The notes: generated by a model from the letters alone, not told the origin. DNA of 33,969 nucleotides from Phycisphaerae bacterium (GCA_002689385.1 NZFX01000077.1:1-33969), one strand, 5' to 3'; counted from the first letter of the stretch, positions 1-10,430 are shown. Numbers and translations are program-made.

Positions 1-1515
<1,515 letters not shown>

Positions 1516-1785
1516 ACCGGGCTTCGACATTTGTCGAATCACGGTCGCAGGTCAAACGACTTGTAACAATATTGACAGATCGCGCACTCAAAATGTATCA
1601 AGATTGAATCACCACGGTTCAATCGACGTATGGTGAATGCCATTTACTACTATAAAACATGACCGTCACAGAGAGCGAAACTTGTTTCGCGGCAGTGACA
1701 GTCATACATGAACACTTTGTTCTTCGTCGCTTAGCGGCGGCGAAGAACTTTTGTGAATCATTGTCTACCGATAATGATTTGCGTT
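1516..1785 (+). other. 23S-5S internal transcribed spacer with three or four hairpins
   Basis: The spacer holds no tRNA but several strong inverted repeats: CGACCG/CGGTCG around TTCGACA/TGTCGAA (1514-1547), GATTGAA/TTCAATC (1602-1624), a long arm 1659-1705 (ATGACCGTCAC with GTGACAGTCAT, inner GCGAAAC/GTTTCGC) and GTTCTTCG/CGAAGAAC (1719-1748). These are plausible RNase III or other processing sites that release 23S and 5S. The pairing is read directly from sequence; the processing role is inferred from position. Confidence 0.6.
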
Positions 1786-1891
1786 GTTGGTGAACATATG
1801 TCAAGGGATACACCTGATCCCATCCCGAACTCAGAAGTTAAGTCTTGACAGCCGATGATACTGCTCAGCGGGAAAGTAGGTTATTGCCAGC
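1786..1891 (+). rRNA. rrf: 5S ribosomal RNA
   Basis: The core motif CCTGATCCCATCCCGAACTC followed by AGAAGTTAAG is the conserved loop B/helix III region of bacterial 5S rRNA. The arm TGTCAAG/CTTGACA forms helix II. Ends were set by pairing GTTGGTGA at the 5' end with TTGCCAGC at the 3' end (helix I, with several G-U pairs). The resulting length, 106 nt, is a little under the usual 110-120 nt, so the ends may be off by a few bases. It lies about 270 nt after 23S and is followed at once by a terminator, so 23S-5S is a two-gene unit here. Confidence 0.92.
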
Positions 1892-1896
1892 TTTTT

Positions 1897-1935
1897 CAGC
1901 CCTCAGTCCTAACGGACTGGGGGCTGTCTTTTTTT
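1897..1935 (+). terminator. Rho-independent terminator of the 23S-5S unit
   Basis: A GC-rich stem (CAGCCC-CAGTCC with GGACTG-GGGCTG, one mispair) has a short loop and is followed by a T-rich tract. It starts a few bases after the 5S 3' end. Confidence 0.9.
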
Positions 1936-2148
1936 CATCAATACTATTAACTCAAGCGCATTTTTTTGGTCCTAGAAATTAAATGTAGCTCATTTTTATA
2001 TGTTTCATCAAAAAAAGCAAGTTTTTATTGGACATGACTTGTGTATTTTAAGTACATTGGAATATACATGAAGAGAGATGATGCATTTTTTCACGTGTAT
2101 TAAATGTATTCAATTTGTAATTTGCTGAATGAAGAGGAGAAAAAGAGA

Positions 2149-4524
2149 ATGAAAACTCATGCTATGTTAGGACTTGGAATTGCAAGTTCGCTTATTTGTG
2201 GCACTGCTGCAAGTGGACAATTTACATTTCAAGGAATGGATTATCGTGTCGTCGAGACTAATGCGGTCGCTGGCGACTTTAACTGGACTATTGAATTTTA
2301 TCTTGTCCTTAACAGCGACGAACGTCTCGACGCAGTTGCTGGAGACGGAATTAATGATAAACGCCTTGCAACTTCAGGCACCTTTTACCAAAACCCATTT
2401 GGTGGCCCAACATCTGTAAGTATTAACCCAGCACTTTACTCATCATTTCCAAGTTTGGAATTTGATAGTTTTGTCACTGTCGGCGCAATGGACAGCACAG
2501 GGTTTCCTTATGGCAACAATGCGTTGCAAACTATTGGTGTTGACTGGGCAAACTTTGAAGATAATGGTGGCGATGTATACACCGACAATGGTCTTTGGTT
2601 TGTGACTCCTGACGATACGCAGGGTGAACCAATTATGTTTACAAACCAAAATTGTGAAGACAAATATGGTGTACTCGTTTCACGCGTGACCGTGTTCGGT
2701 GAACTAGATTCAGTCTATATGGGCGCATTGTTTCAAGGCAAAGACAATACTGGAACGACTTGGCAAGCAACCGGTGAATTAACGGTTTGGTATCCAACAA
2801 TTACTGACTGTAACAACAATGGTGTTGATGATGGTTGTGATATTGTAAATGGTTCAAGTATCGATGCTAATGGCAATGGTATTCCTGATGAATGTGAATT
2901 TCCTGACTGTAATGGAAACGGCATTGATGATAATGATGACATTGCTAATGGTACTTCAGCTGACTGTAATAGTAATGGCACACCTGACGAATGTGAAATG
3001 CCTACAGGCGACTGTAATGGCAACGACATTCTGGATGATTGCGAAATATTCGACGACTGTAATGACAATGGCATTCCAGATGAGTGCGAAAAATTCAGTG
3101 ACTGTAACGGTAACGGTGTTCCAGATGAATGCGAAGATCTTCAAGACTGGGATGACAATGGTGTGCCAGATGCTTGTGAAGATTTATTTGCATACAACAC
3201 TACTCAAGGGATTGGTTATAGTTGGATAGATGATGCCATCCATGATTCAAATGATAATGACATTATTTGGGTTGATGCGGCTCATATAAATTCTAATGTT
3301 GATGTTGATTACTCTGGCAAGGCGATTGATATTGATGTTCGTATAGGCAATGTAGACGGCACTTCATTCTATATGCATTCAGGGGCGAGCCTTATCGTCA
3401 ATCCGGGATCACACTTAAATGATTTACGCTCGGGCACATCAGGTACTGCAACAGTTTCAACTGAATCTCAACTTTATGTTGATGGTTTAACGACTGTGTA
3501 TAGAGACTCTGCTCTTGAAATTGACTCAGGCCCTTCTGCACTTCTGAATGATGTTAGCCTTCGAATGAGTAGTGAGTTGGGTACATCCGGCGATTTGGAA
3601 GGTGATGGCAGTTGGACATGCGCCGAAGGGTCAGCGATTTACGTTAATCAATTGACAGTGGATGGGACTCTCACTGGCACTGTGGATATATATGGAAATC
3701 TTGAGAATCGTGGCACAGTTCGGGCAACTGATGACTTGCTCGTGAGTAACGATGTGGTTAATGATAATTTAATGGCAATTCACCGTGGTATTCTATATGT
3801 GCTTGGAGATCTCACCAATAACGGAACTATTCTTGGTGAAGTTGATGGAGGACCTGGTCTTCGTGGAGGTTCTGATGAGCCGAATGCTGGCGATGGCATG
3901 AGAGTTGCGGGCAACTACGCTGCCGGTGAAAATGCAAGCATCTTGATGCCGCATCCAAACTGGAGTATTTCAGTAGGTGGCAACTTTGATGTTGCAATCA
4001 ACGACAGTGCAATGTTCGTAATGAACGAAGCAACTCTAAAACTCAATGGACATGATGGCGAACAATTTGTTGAAGTCATGAGTGGAGATTATGGTCCTAC
4101 CGAGGACGCACTTAGCCCAGCATTTGGATGCACATATCCAATTGGTTCATTAAATATCGCAGTTGGTTCACACGTTGTGCTTACCGATACTCGTGAAAAT
4201 GATTGCGATGACTTCCTGGCTGAGGTGATCTACACAGAATCCCTCAATGTTGCAGCAGGTGCAACCCTTAACACTAATGGGTACATCATCTACGCATCAG
4301 AGGTAGATAACCAAGGTACTATCATTGGTGAAGATGACATCATAATTATCAATCCGCCAGTCACTGGCGACTTAGATGGAGATGGAGTTGTTGGCATTCT
4401 TGATATTCTTATCGTAATCGCAGAGTGGGGTCCATGCAGTGGGGCTTGTATTAGCGATATGAATACAGATGGTACGGTTGACGTTCTTGATCTCTTGGTC
4501 TTGATTGCAAACTGGACTCCGTAA
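2149..4524 (+). CDS. Secreted adhesin-like protein with TSP3-like calcium repeats and C-terminal dockerin-like module
   Basis: A predicted exported protein of 791 residues. An upstream in-frame ATG exists at 2104, but the ATG at 2149 has a good Shine-Dalgarno sequence (GAGGAG, 9 nt away) and begins a typical signal peptide (MKTHAMLGLGIASSLICG...), so it was chosen. After an N-terminal beta-rich region come eight D-x-[ND]-x-N-G-x-x-D-x-C-E repeats (about residues 218-345), resembling thrombospondin type-3/EF-hand calcium loops. Then follows a long Gly/Asn/Thr-rich region of about 390 residues with a rhythmic beta-helix character. The last 50 or so residues form two dockerin-like loops (DLDGDGVVGILDILIVIAEW and DMNTDGTVDVLDLLVLIANW). 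The likely location is cell surface or extracellular, with calcium binding. The ligand is unknown. A strong terminator follows, so it is monocistronic. Confidence 0.88.
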   Translation: MKTHAMLGLGIASSLICGTAASGQFTFQGMDYRVVETNAVAGDFNWTIEFYLVLNSDERLDAVAGDGINDKRLATSGTFYQNPFGGPTSVSINPALYSSFPSLEFDSFVTVGAMDSTGFPYGNNALQTIGVDWANFEDNGGDVYTDNGLWFVTPDDTQGEPIMFTNQNCEDKYGVLVSRVTVFGELDSVYMGALFQGKDNTGTTWQATGELTVWYPTITDCNNNGVDDGCDIVNGSSIDANGNGIPDECEFPDCNGNGIDDNDDIANGTSADCNSNGTPDECEMPTGDCNGNDILDDCEIFDDCNDNGIPDECEKFSDCNGNGVPDECEDLQDWDDNGVPDACEDLFAYNTTQGIGYSWIDDAIHDSNDNDIIWVDAAHINSNVDVDYSGKAIDIDVRIGNVDGTSFYMHSGASLIVNPGSHLNDLRSGTSGTATVSTESQLYVDGLTTVYRDSALEIDSGPSALLNDVSLRMSSELGTSGDLEGDGSWTCAEGSAIYVNQLTVDGTLTGTVDIYGNLENRGTVRATDDLLVSNDVVNDNLMAIHRGILYVLGDLTNNGTILGEVDGGPGLRGGSDEPNAGDGMRVAGNYAAGENASILMPHPNWSISVGGNFDVAINDSAMFVMNEATLKLNGHDGEQFVEVMSGDYGPTEDALSPAFGCTYPIGSLNIAVGSHVVLTDTRENDCDDFLAEVIYTESLNVAAGATLNTNGYIIYASEVDNQGTIIGEDDIIIINPPVTGDLDGDGVVGILDILIVIAEWGPCSGACISDMNTDGTVDVLDLLVLIANWTP

Positions 4525-4550
4525 TGTAAGGATTGAATCTTAGATTCTTG

Positions 4551-4583
4551 AACCGGCTTGTCGCAAGACAAGCCGGTTTTTTA
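4551..4583 (+). terminator. Rho-independent terminator
   Basis: A perfect 12-bp stem AACCGGCTTGTC/GACAAGCCGGTT with a GCAA loop is followed by TTTTATT. It sits 26 nt after the stop codon of the dockerin-bearing gene. Confidence 0.93.
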
Positions 4584-4643
4584 TTGGCTTTACTTGTTAA
4601 AGTTATCGCTTTGAAAGCGGAATTGTAGTAAGGGGCGTTATGG

Positions 4644-4649
4644 TACTAT
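4644..4649 (+). promoter_or_regulatory. Possible -10 element (TACTAT) for a leaderless transcript
   Basis: TACTAT ends exactly 6 nt before the ATG at 4656, which would put transcription start at or next to the start codon. There is no Shine-Dalgarno sequence in front of this ATG. The -35 is weak (TTGTAG at 4623, 15-nt spacer). Inferred from position only. Confidence 0.35.
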
Positions 4650-4655
4650 TTACTG

Positions 4656-5096
4656 ATGCAGTATCAGCATACGCAAAAAGGGACTTTAATTAGGATCATA
4701 GTTGCAATGTTTATTGCGCTTAGTTTTGTGACAGCAGGGATAGCCGGCTGGAATGGCCCCGTAGGATATTCGCTTTATGGTATTGACATTTTCTTTATTG
4801 TACTACTGTGGCTTTTCAGTTCGCTCACTGTTGAAGTTGATGGTGAAGAACTGCGTCATTTTTTTGGACCGGGTTTCTGGAAGAAGAGCTATTTGTTGAT
4901 TGATATTCAATCCGTAAAACAAGTCCGAAACTCTTGGTGGTATGGCTGGGGGATTCGGTTAACGCCGCATGGATGGTTGTACAACGTCTCTGGTCTAGAT
5001 GCAGTAGAGGTTAGACTGCCTAAAGGTCGCACGTTTCGAATCGGGACCAATAATCCTGAAGGCTTATGCACTGCGTTACAGTCCGCAACTTGCTAA
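4656..5096 (+). CDS. Small membrane protein with C-terminal PH-like/hypothetical domain
   Basis: A 146-residue protein of unknown function. Two hydrophobic segments (about residues 9-30 and 37-57) form a membrane hairpin. They are followed by a soluble, Trp-rich domain (TVEVDGEELRHFFGPGFWKK ... NSWWYGWGIRLTPHGWLYN) whose layout resembles bacterial PH-like domains found after two transmembrane helices. No catalytic motif is visible. There is no ribosome-binding site ahead of the ATG, and a -10-like hexamer lies 6 nt upstream. The stop codon overlaps the extended -10 assigned to the downstream tRNA gene. Coding status is supported by length and consistent composition; the PH-like assignment is tentative. 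Confidence 0.75.
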   Translation: MQYQHTQKGTLIRIIVAMFIALSFVTAGIAGWNGPVGYSLYGIDIFFIVLLWLFSSLTVEVDGEELRHFFGPGFWKKSYLLIDIQSVKQVRNSWWYGWGIRLTPHGWLYNVSGLDAVEVRLPKGRTFRIGTNNPEGLCTALQSATC

Positions 5097-5099
5097 AAT
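5091..5099 (+). promoter_or_regulatory. Extended -10 (TGCTAAAAT) for tRNA-Ser
   Basis: TGCTAAAAT ends 11 nt before the tRNA 5' end, as expected for a short pre-tRNA leader. It overlaps the end of the preceding CDS. No convincing -35 is seen, which suits an extended -10 promoter. Confidence 0.45.
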
Positions 5100-5110
5100 A
5101 CAGCTCGCTT

Positions 5111-5197
5111 GGATAGGTGGCAGAGCGGTTGAATGCGCTAGTCTCGAAAACTAGTATACGCTTCGGCGTATCGAGGGTTCGAATCCCTCCCTGTCCG
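5111..5197 (+). tRNA. tRNA-Ser (anticodon CGA)
   Basis: An 87-nt class II tRNA. The acceptor arm GGATAGG pairs with CCTGTCC. The anticodon loop CTCGAAA is closed by CTAGT/ACTAG and gives anticodon CGA, which reads UCG. A long variable arm (TATACGCTTCGGCGTAT) is typical of serine tRNAs, and the T arm GAGGGTTCGAATCCCTC is canonical. The 3' CCA is not encoded; the discriminator base is G. Confidence 0.95.
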
Positions 5198-5211
5198 TTT
5201 CTATAAAGGGG

Positions 5212-5491
5212 ATGATTACTATAAAATTTAATATCGCAGCAGCAGAAATTGCAGGCGCAGTAGGCTTTGCAATTGCGCTTAGAGTCGCAGGTATCATCAA
5301 CATGCCTTCGAAAGGCTATAGAAGTATCTTTCTTGATTTGATGCCATCTGTATATACTGGCTATAAAGCAAGTAAGTAGCACAGCAGGCGATTTGCTGAT
5401 TTGGCGCTTTTATGCGCCTGCAGGTGGCATGATTACAGCGGGTGGGCTTGCATTGCTCTATAAACGCGCTTCCTACTGTGAAAAAAAATAA
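5212..5491 (+). pseudogene. Tiny two-helix membrane protein gene, apparently frameshifted by a 4-bp duplication
   Basis: The ATG at 5212, preceded by AAAGGGG, opens a 55-codon frame (MITIKFNIAAAEIAGAVGFA...) that stops at 5379. A second frame, open from about 5342, runs to 5491 and encodes a second hydrophobic stretch (...FYAPAGGMITAGGLALLYKR...). The switch point holds a tandem AGTA-AGTA (within GCAAGTAAGTAGC). Removing one AGTA joins the two frames into one protein of about 91 residues with two hydrophobic segments and a Lys/Glu tail. It is therefore either a disrupted gene, a sequencing error, a programmed shift, or a real 55-residue protein (5212-5379). The family is unknown. Confidence 0.5.
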
Positions 5492-5564
5492 TCCCGATTT
5501 TTTTTTTGAATATAGCTGGTTTTGGAGTAGTATTAGAAACGTTTTACATAGGAGAAAGTAACAG

Positions 5565-6602
5565 ATGAAAAAATTAACTATTTTATTACCCCTTTTATTC
5601 ATATTCCCTGCCGTAGCAGAGACGCACGTTGTTGAGGCTTACTCGATGACATTTGAACCCGATGTTGTAACTGTTCAGCCAGGCGATGTCATTCGCTGGG
5701 AATATGTCACGGGGTATCCTCATGATGTTACATCCGGATCAAAGTGTAGCCATGATGGGTACTTGTTTTTAGACATACCTGATATGCCAGGTGGCTTTGT
5801 TGAATGGACAGTTCCTGAAGATGCACCATCTGAGATTTCATATTTCTGCGAACTACACTGTGGCAGCGGTATGACAGGTATGATTAATGTGGAGTTACCT
5901 CAAGGGAACCTAAATATCGGCATAGTTGATATTGTGAATCCTGTGCCAATGGTATTTACAAGAGCGGGCGACATAGAAACGATTTCGATTACTGGTGATA
6001 ACTTTTCGGCCTCTTCGTTCATGATTGGCGTTGAAGCTGAAGATGTAGATGTTGATGTTGATTGGGTTGCTTCTGGTGATATCCAATTTTACCAACCATC
6101 TTCAGAAACATACACTGCTCTCAATGGTAGTGGCACGCAGACACTACTTTCGGGTCAGAAATATGCATTCATAGGCGATGGCATTTTTGACTTTGAAATA
6201 TCTTTCTACAGTTTGCCTGATGAAGGAAACGCATATTTATCAGGTTTGTCTTTAAATGGGCATGGATCTATCACGAGTTCAGGTGATATGTTCATCTTTA
6301 GAACATCATCAATCGCAACAGCCGGGCAAATGGCCTTTGATGGCGAAGGTGCAATAACTATGAGCGTTGCAGGTAACGTAACGAGTTCATTAACTTTGCC
6401 GCCTTCAGGTGAAGAGGGTTCGGTGACAATACCCTCTGGCACGCACTACCTCGACTTTTCAGATTTTGCATTCATGACCATGAATATGAATGGCGGAGAT
6501 GGAGGCGGTGGTGGAATTCCAGAGGATGTTAATGGCGATTGCGTTGTTAACGTTAGTGATTTGCTTCAAATCATTTCAGTATGGGGAAGCACCTGCCCGT
6601 AA
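5565..6602 (+). CDS. Secreted cupredoxin (plastocyanin-like) protein with C-terminal dockerin-like half-module
   Basis: 345 residues. It starts with a clear signal peptide (MKKLTILLPLLFIFPAVA) and has a good Shine-Dalgarno sequence (TAGGAGAAAG). Residues about 20-110 form a type I copper domain: the expected ligands are His53 (in YPHDV), Cys95, His98 and Met103, with the C-x2-H-x4-M spacing of plastocyanins. Residues about 115-310 form a Ser/Gly-rich beta domain with no recognised family. A GGDGGGGG linker then leads to a single dockerin-like loop (DVNGDCVVNVSDLLQIISVW). The likely role is extracytoplasmic electron transfer or copper binding on a surface-attached scaffold. Its partner is not visible. 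Only one of the usual two dockerin repeats is present. Confidence 0.87.
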   Translation: MKKLTILLPLLFIFPAVAETHVVEAYSMTFEPDVVTVQPGDVIRWEYVTGYPHDVTSGSKCSHDGYLFLDIPDMPGGFVEWTVPEDAPSEISYFCELHCGSGMTGMINVELPQGNLNIGIVDIVNPVPMVFTRAGDIETISITGDNFSASSFMIGVEAEDVDVDVDWVASGDIQFYQPSSETYTALNGSGTQTLLSGQKYAFIGDGIFDFEISFYSLPDEGNAYLSGLSLNGHGSITSSGDMFIFRTSSIATAGQMAFDGEGAITMSVAGNVTSSLTLPPSGEEGSVTIPSGTHYLDFSDFAFMTMNMNGGDGGGGGIPEDVNGDCVVNVSDLLQIISVWGSTCP

Positions 6603-6628
6603 CCTTATCTTAAGTTACCATAGGTGCA

Positions 6629-7600
6629 ATGGCACCAGAAATACCGCATGATCAACCGAGCATCGAGTCGCCTCTCTGTGGGGAGCGACTCGATGTTTTA
6701 GCTTCGCAAGTTGCTCAATCAATAAAAACCGACGAACGCACGCACCATTTAACGACGAGTTACTTGCCAAGTCGGCGAGAAGTCATCGGTGTGTTAGAAC
6801 GAGTTTCGTGGCTATTGTTCCCAGGCTTTAATGGCCCGCGGGAAATTGATAGCAACCAGTTGCAGTCGCACACTCGGCAACTTTTAGCGAGTGTTGCAGG
6901 ACCGTTGTTTCACCAAATTGCGGGCGCACTTCGGTATGCCGAGGCATCGGAACCGATTACATTTGGCGAACATTGCCCGAACTGCGATGAGCGCGCGCGG
7001 GAAATAGTGGACGGTTTTTTGGGAAACATTCCAGCGCTTCGAACAAAACTTTCGCTTGACGTGCAGGCGGCGTATGATGGCGATCCTGCAGCACAACATA
7101 CAGACGAAACAATATTTTGCTATCCAGGTATTCGTGCGTTGTGGATGCATCGCGTTGCACACGAACTGTACAAACAACATGTTCCGCTTATTCCTCGAAT
7201 CATTGCTGAACATGCACATGAACTTACGGGCATTGACATTCACCCAGGCGCTACTATTGGCGAATCATTCTTTATTGATCATGGAACCGGCGTAGTCATT
7301 GGCGAAACAACCAACATCGGCAACCATTGCAAGGTCTATCAAGGCGTGACTCTTGGCGCGAGAAGTTTTGAGCGGGATGAACGAGGTGATTTGAAGCGTA
7401 AAACGAAACGACACCCAACACTCGGTGACCAAGTCACGGTGTACGCTGGCGCAACTATTTTAGGCGGCGACACAGTTATTGGCGATTCGTGTGTTATTGC
7501 AGGTGGTGTGTTCTTGATGCGTTCTGTCGACCCAGGTCACACTGTTCGAGGGCCAAAAGCAGGTGTGCGGTTGAATGAAAACCGTGGTGATTTCAACTAA
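6629..7600 (+). CDS. cysE: Serine O-acetyltransferase
   Basis: A cytosolic enzyme that acetylates L-serine with acetyl-CoA, the first step of cysteine synthesis. It has 323 residues, longer than E. coli CysE, as in other long-form (EpsC-like) enzymes. Residues 1-150 are the helical N-terminal domain. Hexapeptide left-handed beta-helix repeats run from about 200 to 300. Catalytic residues match the family: Asp203 in DIHPGA and His218 in IDHGTG. It lies 26 nt after the cupredoxin gene. Only a weak AGGTG precedes the ATG, but TACCAT lies 7 nt upstream, so a separate near-leaderless start is possible. aconitase follows 27 nt later. No cysK is present nearby. Confidence 0.93.
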   Translation: MAPEIPHDQPSIESPLCGERLDVLASQVAQSIKTDERTHHLTTSYLPSRREVIGVLERVSWLLFPGFNGPREIDSNQLQSHTRQLLASVAGPLFHQIAGALRYAEASEPITFGEHCPNCDERAREIVDGFLGNIPALRTKLSLDVQAAYDGDPAAQHTDETIFCYPGIRALWMHRVAHELYKQHVPLIPRIIAEHAHELTGIDIHPGATIGESFFIDHGTGVVIGETTNIGNHCKVYQGVTLGARSFERDERGDLKRKTKRHPTLGDQVTVYAGATILGGDTVIGDSCVIAGGVFLMRSVDPGHTVRGPKAGVRLNENRGDFN

Positions 7601-7610
7601 GGTTGAAACC

Positions 7611-7619
7611 TGCTAAAAT
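7611..7619 (+). promoter_or_regulatory. Extended -10 (TGCTAAAAT) before acnA
   Basis: TGCTAAAAT lies in the 27-nt gap between cysE and acnA and ends 8 nt before the acnA ATG. No Shine-Dalgarno sequence is present. It has the same form as the tRNA-Ser extended -10. A transcript from it would start within one or two bases of the ATG. Confidence 0.45.
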
Positions 7620-7627
7620 GGTGTTCT

Positions 7628-10282
7628 ATGACTACAGAACTCAATAACGGATGTGAAACTATCTCAACACCTTTGGGCGAACGAAAGGTTTACCGCCTTG
7701 ATTCGCTCGGCGCGCTTGAAACGATGCCCTATTCAATTCGGGTCTTGCTTGAATCATGCTTGCGGAACAGTGGAAACGGCATTGTTACGCAAGAGGACGT
7801 GCAATCGATAGCATCGTACGACGCAACAAACGTTGGCGAGGTGGAAATTCCTTTCTCGCCAGGCCGCGTTGTTCTGCAAGATTTTACAGGTGTTCCAGCG
7901 GTTGTGGACCTTGCAGCCATGCGAAGCGCGGTTGTCCGAATGACTGGCGACGAAGCTTCAGCCGAAAAAATTAATCCATTAGTACCCTGCGACTTGGTCA
8001 TTGACCACTCAGTACAAGTTGACGCGTTTAATTCTGAAAATGCAATAACTATCAATGGCGAAAAAGAATTCGAACGTAACAACGAACGATATGAATTTCT
8101 AAAGTGGGGGCAGGGTTCCTTTAACAACTTTAACGTCGTGCCACCAGGTACTGGCATAGTGCACCAAGTTAATTTAGAATTTCTTGCAAAAGTAACGTGG
8201 GACAATGAAGGCACGCTATACCCAGACAGTTTAGTAGGCACTGATTCACATACAACCATGATCAACGGTTTAGGCGTACTTGGTTGGGGCGTGGGCGGTA
8301 TTGAAGCTGAAGCAGTTATGCTCGGTCAACCAATTTACATGTTGATTCCTGAAGTCGTTGGTATGGAACTCAGGGGTCGATTACAAGAAGGTGTGACTGC
8401 AACGGACTTAGTACTTCGTGTTACAGAAATACTTCGGGCGCATGGCGTTGTTGGCAAGTTCGTTGAGTTTTATGGTGCAGCGCTTTCGGATATGCCGCTC
8501 GCTACTCGTGCAACACTTGCCAATATGGCACCAGAGTACGGTGCAACGATAGGATTCTTTCCTGTTGATGAGCAAACAATAAAATATATGCATCTAACAG
8601 GACGCGATGAGAAACTCATTGAAACAGTCGAGCAATATTGTAAGCTGCAAGGTTTGTGGCGAGACGATGCCCGTCCAATCAAATACACATCAACAACATC
8701 ATTAGATTTGGCAACGGTGGAACCAGCATTGTCCGGGCCAAAACGTCCGCAAGATCGCATTTTGCTTTCAGCTATGAAATCAAAATGGTTCGAAACACGA
8801 ACGGAAATGTTTGGGCATGAAGAAGTTGCCTCTGCAGAAACGCAATGTGATGGTGAAACATTTGAGATGAAAGATGGCAATGTTGCAATTGCTGCAATTA
8901 CAAGTTGTACAAATACAAGTAACCCTAGCGTTATGCTTGCCGCAGGTTTAGTCGCACAAAAGGCGAATGCGCTTGGTTTGACACGAAAACCTTGGGTAAA
9001 AACATCGCTTGCTCCTGGTAGTACCGTCGTAACTGAATACTTAAAACGCGCAGGGGTACTCGGCGATTTAGAGGCACTTGGCTTTTGGGTAGTCGGCTAC
9101 GGTTGCACTACGTGTATTGGAAACTCTGGTCCGTTGCAACAGCCAATTAAAGAAGCTATCAATGACAATGATTTGATTGCTTGTTCTGTGTTAAGTGGCA
9201 ACCGAAACTTTGAAGGCCGTATCGGCCCTGAGATAAAAGCAAACTATTTAGCGTCACCTCCGCTTGTTGTTGCGTATGCAATTGCAGGCACCGTTGACAT
9301 TGACCTTGTAACGGACCCACTTGGACATGTTGATGGTACGGATATTTTCTTGAAGGATATTTGGCCAACTAATGAAGAAGTTCAAAACACAATTAACAGT
9401 TCGCTTGGTAGAGATGAGTTTGTCGAACAGTACGCTGATGTGTTCGCAGGCGGAGATGATTGGCAAGCAGTGCAAGCAGGCACCGGGCAATTGTTTGCTT
9501 GGTCTGATGAGAGTACCTACATACACGAGCCACCATTTTTCCAAGGCATGACTTCTGAAGTGCCAGGCATTCACGCAATTGAGAACGCGCGAGTGCTTTG
9601 CAAATTGGGTGACTCAGTTACTACGGACCACATTTCGCCTGCAGGAAATATCGGTTCAGATTCTCCAGCCGGCGAATTTCTTCAGAGCCGTGGTGTTCCA
9701 GTGTCCATGTTTAATAGTTTTGGTTCTCGACGCGGTAATGATTTGGTGATGACACGTGGCACATTCGGCAATGTTCGCGTCAAGAACGAACTAGCACCAG
9801 GCACAGAGGGCGGATTTACGACTGACTTCACGACCGGCAAAGTAAGTTCCATTTATGATGCGAGCTGTAATTACAAGAATGCAGGCACGCAGTTGATTGT
9901 GCTCTCTGGCAAGGATTACGGCATGGGCTCTTCACGCGATTGGGCAGCGAAAGGAACAATGCTGCTGGGTGTGAAAGCAGTTATCGCAGAAAGTTACGAA
10001 CGAATTCATAGAAGCAATTTAGTAGGCATGGGTGTATTGCCACTTGAATACAGCATTGGGCAAACTTCGCAATCTCTTGGACTTGACGGAACAGAATCAT
10101 TTATGATTTCAATTGACGAGTCCTTGCAACCAAGGCAAATTGTTGAAGTGACAGCGGTGCATGAAAATGGAACAGTTACTTCTTTTGAAACAGTTTGTCG
10201 AATAGATACGCCGGTTGAAGTGGAGTACTACCGAAACGGCGGTATTTTACACACGGTATTGCGAAAAATGGCAACAGCATAA
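7628..10282 (+). CDS. acnA: Aconitate hydratase A
   Basis: A TCA-cycle enzyme that converts citrate to isocitrate through cis-aconitate with a [4Fe-4S] cluster in the cytosol. The 884 residues match the AcnA/IRP1 family length. Cluster cysteines are Cys427 (ITSCTNTSNPSVM) and Cys493/Cys496 (YGCTTCIGNSGP). Other family motifs are the substrate-binding segment VGTDSHTTMINGLGVLGWGVGG (around residues 203-224), SVLSGNRNFEGR and, in the swivelling C-terminal domain, GKDYGMGSSRDWAAKG. The ATG has no ribosome-binding site and is preceded by an extended -10. The gene appears intact and is closed by a strong inverted repeat. Confidence 0.97.
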   Translation: MTTELNNGCETISTPLGERKVYRLDSLGALETMPYSIRVLLESCLRNSGNGIVTQEDVQSIASYDATNVGEVEIPFSPGRVVLQDFTGVPAVVDLAAMRSAVVRMTGDEASAEKINPLVPCDLVIDHSVQVDAFNSENAITINGEKEFERNNERYEFLKWGQGSFNNFNVVPPGTGIVHQVNLEFLAKVTWDNEGTLYPDSLVGTDSHTTMINGLGVLGWGVGGIEAEAVMLGQPIYMLIPEVVGMELRGRLQEGVTATDLVLRVTEILRAHGVVGKFVEFYGAALSDMPLATRATLANMAPEYGATIGFFPVDEQTIKYMHLTGRDEKLIETVEQYCKLQGLWRDDARPIKYTSTTSLDLATVEPALSGPKRPQDRILLSAMKSKWFETRTEMFGHEEVASAETQCDGETFEMKDGNVAIAAITSCTNTSNPSVMLAAGLVAQKANALGLTRKPWVKTSLAPGSTVVTEYLKRAGVLGDLEALGFWVVGYGCTTCIGNSGPLQQPIKEAINDNDLIACSVLSGNRNFEGRIGPEIKANYLASPPLVVAYAIAGTVDIDLVTDPLGHVDGTDIFLKDIWPTNEEVQNTINSSLGRDEFVEQYADVFAGGDDWQAVQAGTGQLFAWSDESTYIHEPPFFQGMTSEVPGIHAIENARVLCKLGDSVTTDHISPAGNIGSDSPAGEFLQSRGVPVSMFNSFGSRRGNDLVMTRGTFGNVRVKNELAPGTEGGFTTDFTTGKVSSIYDASCNYKNAGTQLIVLSGKDYGMGSSRDWAAKGTMLLGVKAVIAESYERIHRSNLVGMGVLPLEYSIGQTSQSLGLDGTESFMISIDESLQPRQIVEVTAVHENGTVTSFETVCRIDTPVEVEYYRNGGILHTVLRKMATA

Positions 10283-10322
10283 AAAAGCCCCACCCGTGTA
10301 CTTCCAGCACACGGGTGGGGTT
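10281..10322. terminator. Inverted repeat, likely terminator (best for minus strand, perhaps bidirectional)
   Basis: A 12-bp perfect stem CCCCACCCGTGT/ACACGGGTGGGG with a 9-nt loop sits directly after the acnA stop. The A-run on its left flank becomes a T-run on the minus strand, so it is a canonical terminator for the convergent gene at 10431-10667. For acnA, the right flank lacks a long T-run. Confidence 0.8.
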
Positions 10323-10430
10323 GTGTATCGCGAGTTTAGAGAGAGTTGCGACACAAGGGGTATGGAGAGAGACTGTGTTAATCTCTGTAGAGGAGGCGCA
10401 CTATAGTCATCATGGACTAGGTCAACGTTG

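Noticed and set aside
5020-5382. 120-codon minus-strand frame across tRNA-Ser
   Set aside because: It runs antisense through the tRNA and the small membrane gene. The 'GIRTLDTPKR' type peptide is a known artefact of translating tRNA-Ser antisense.
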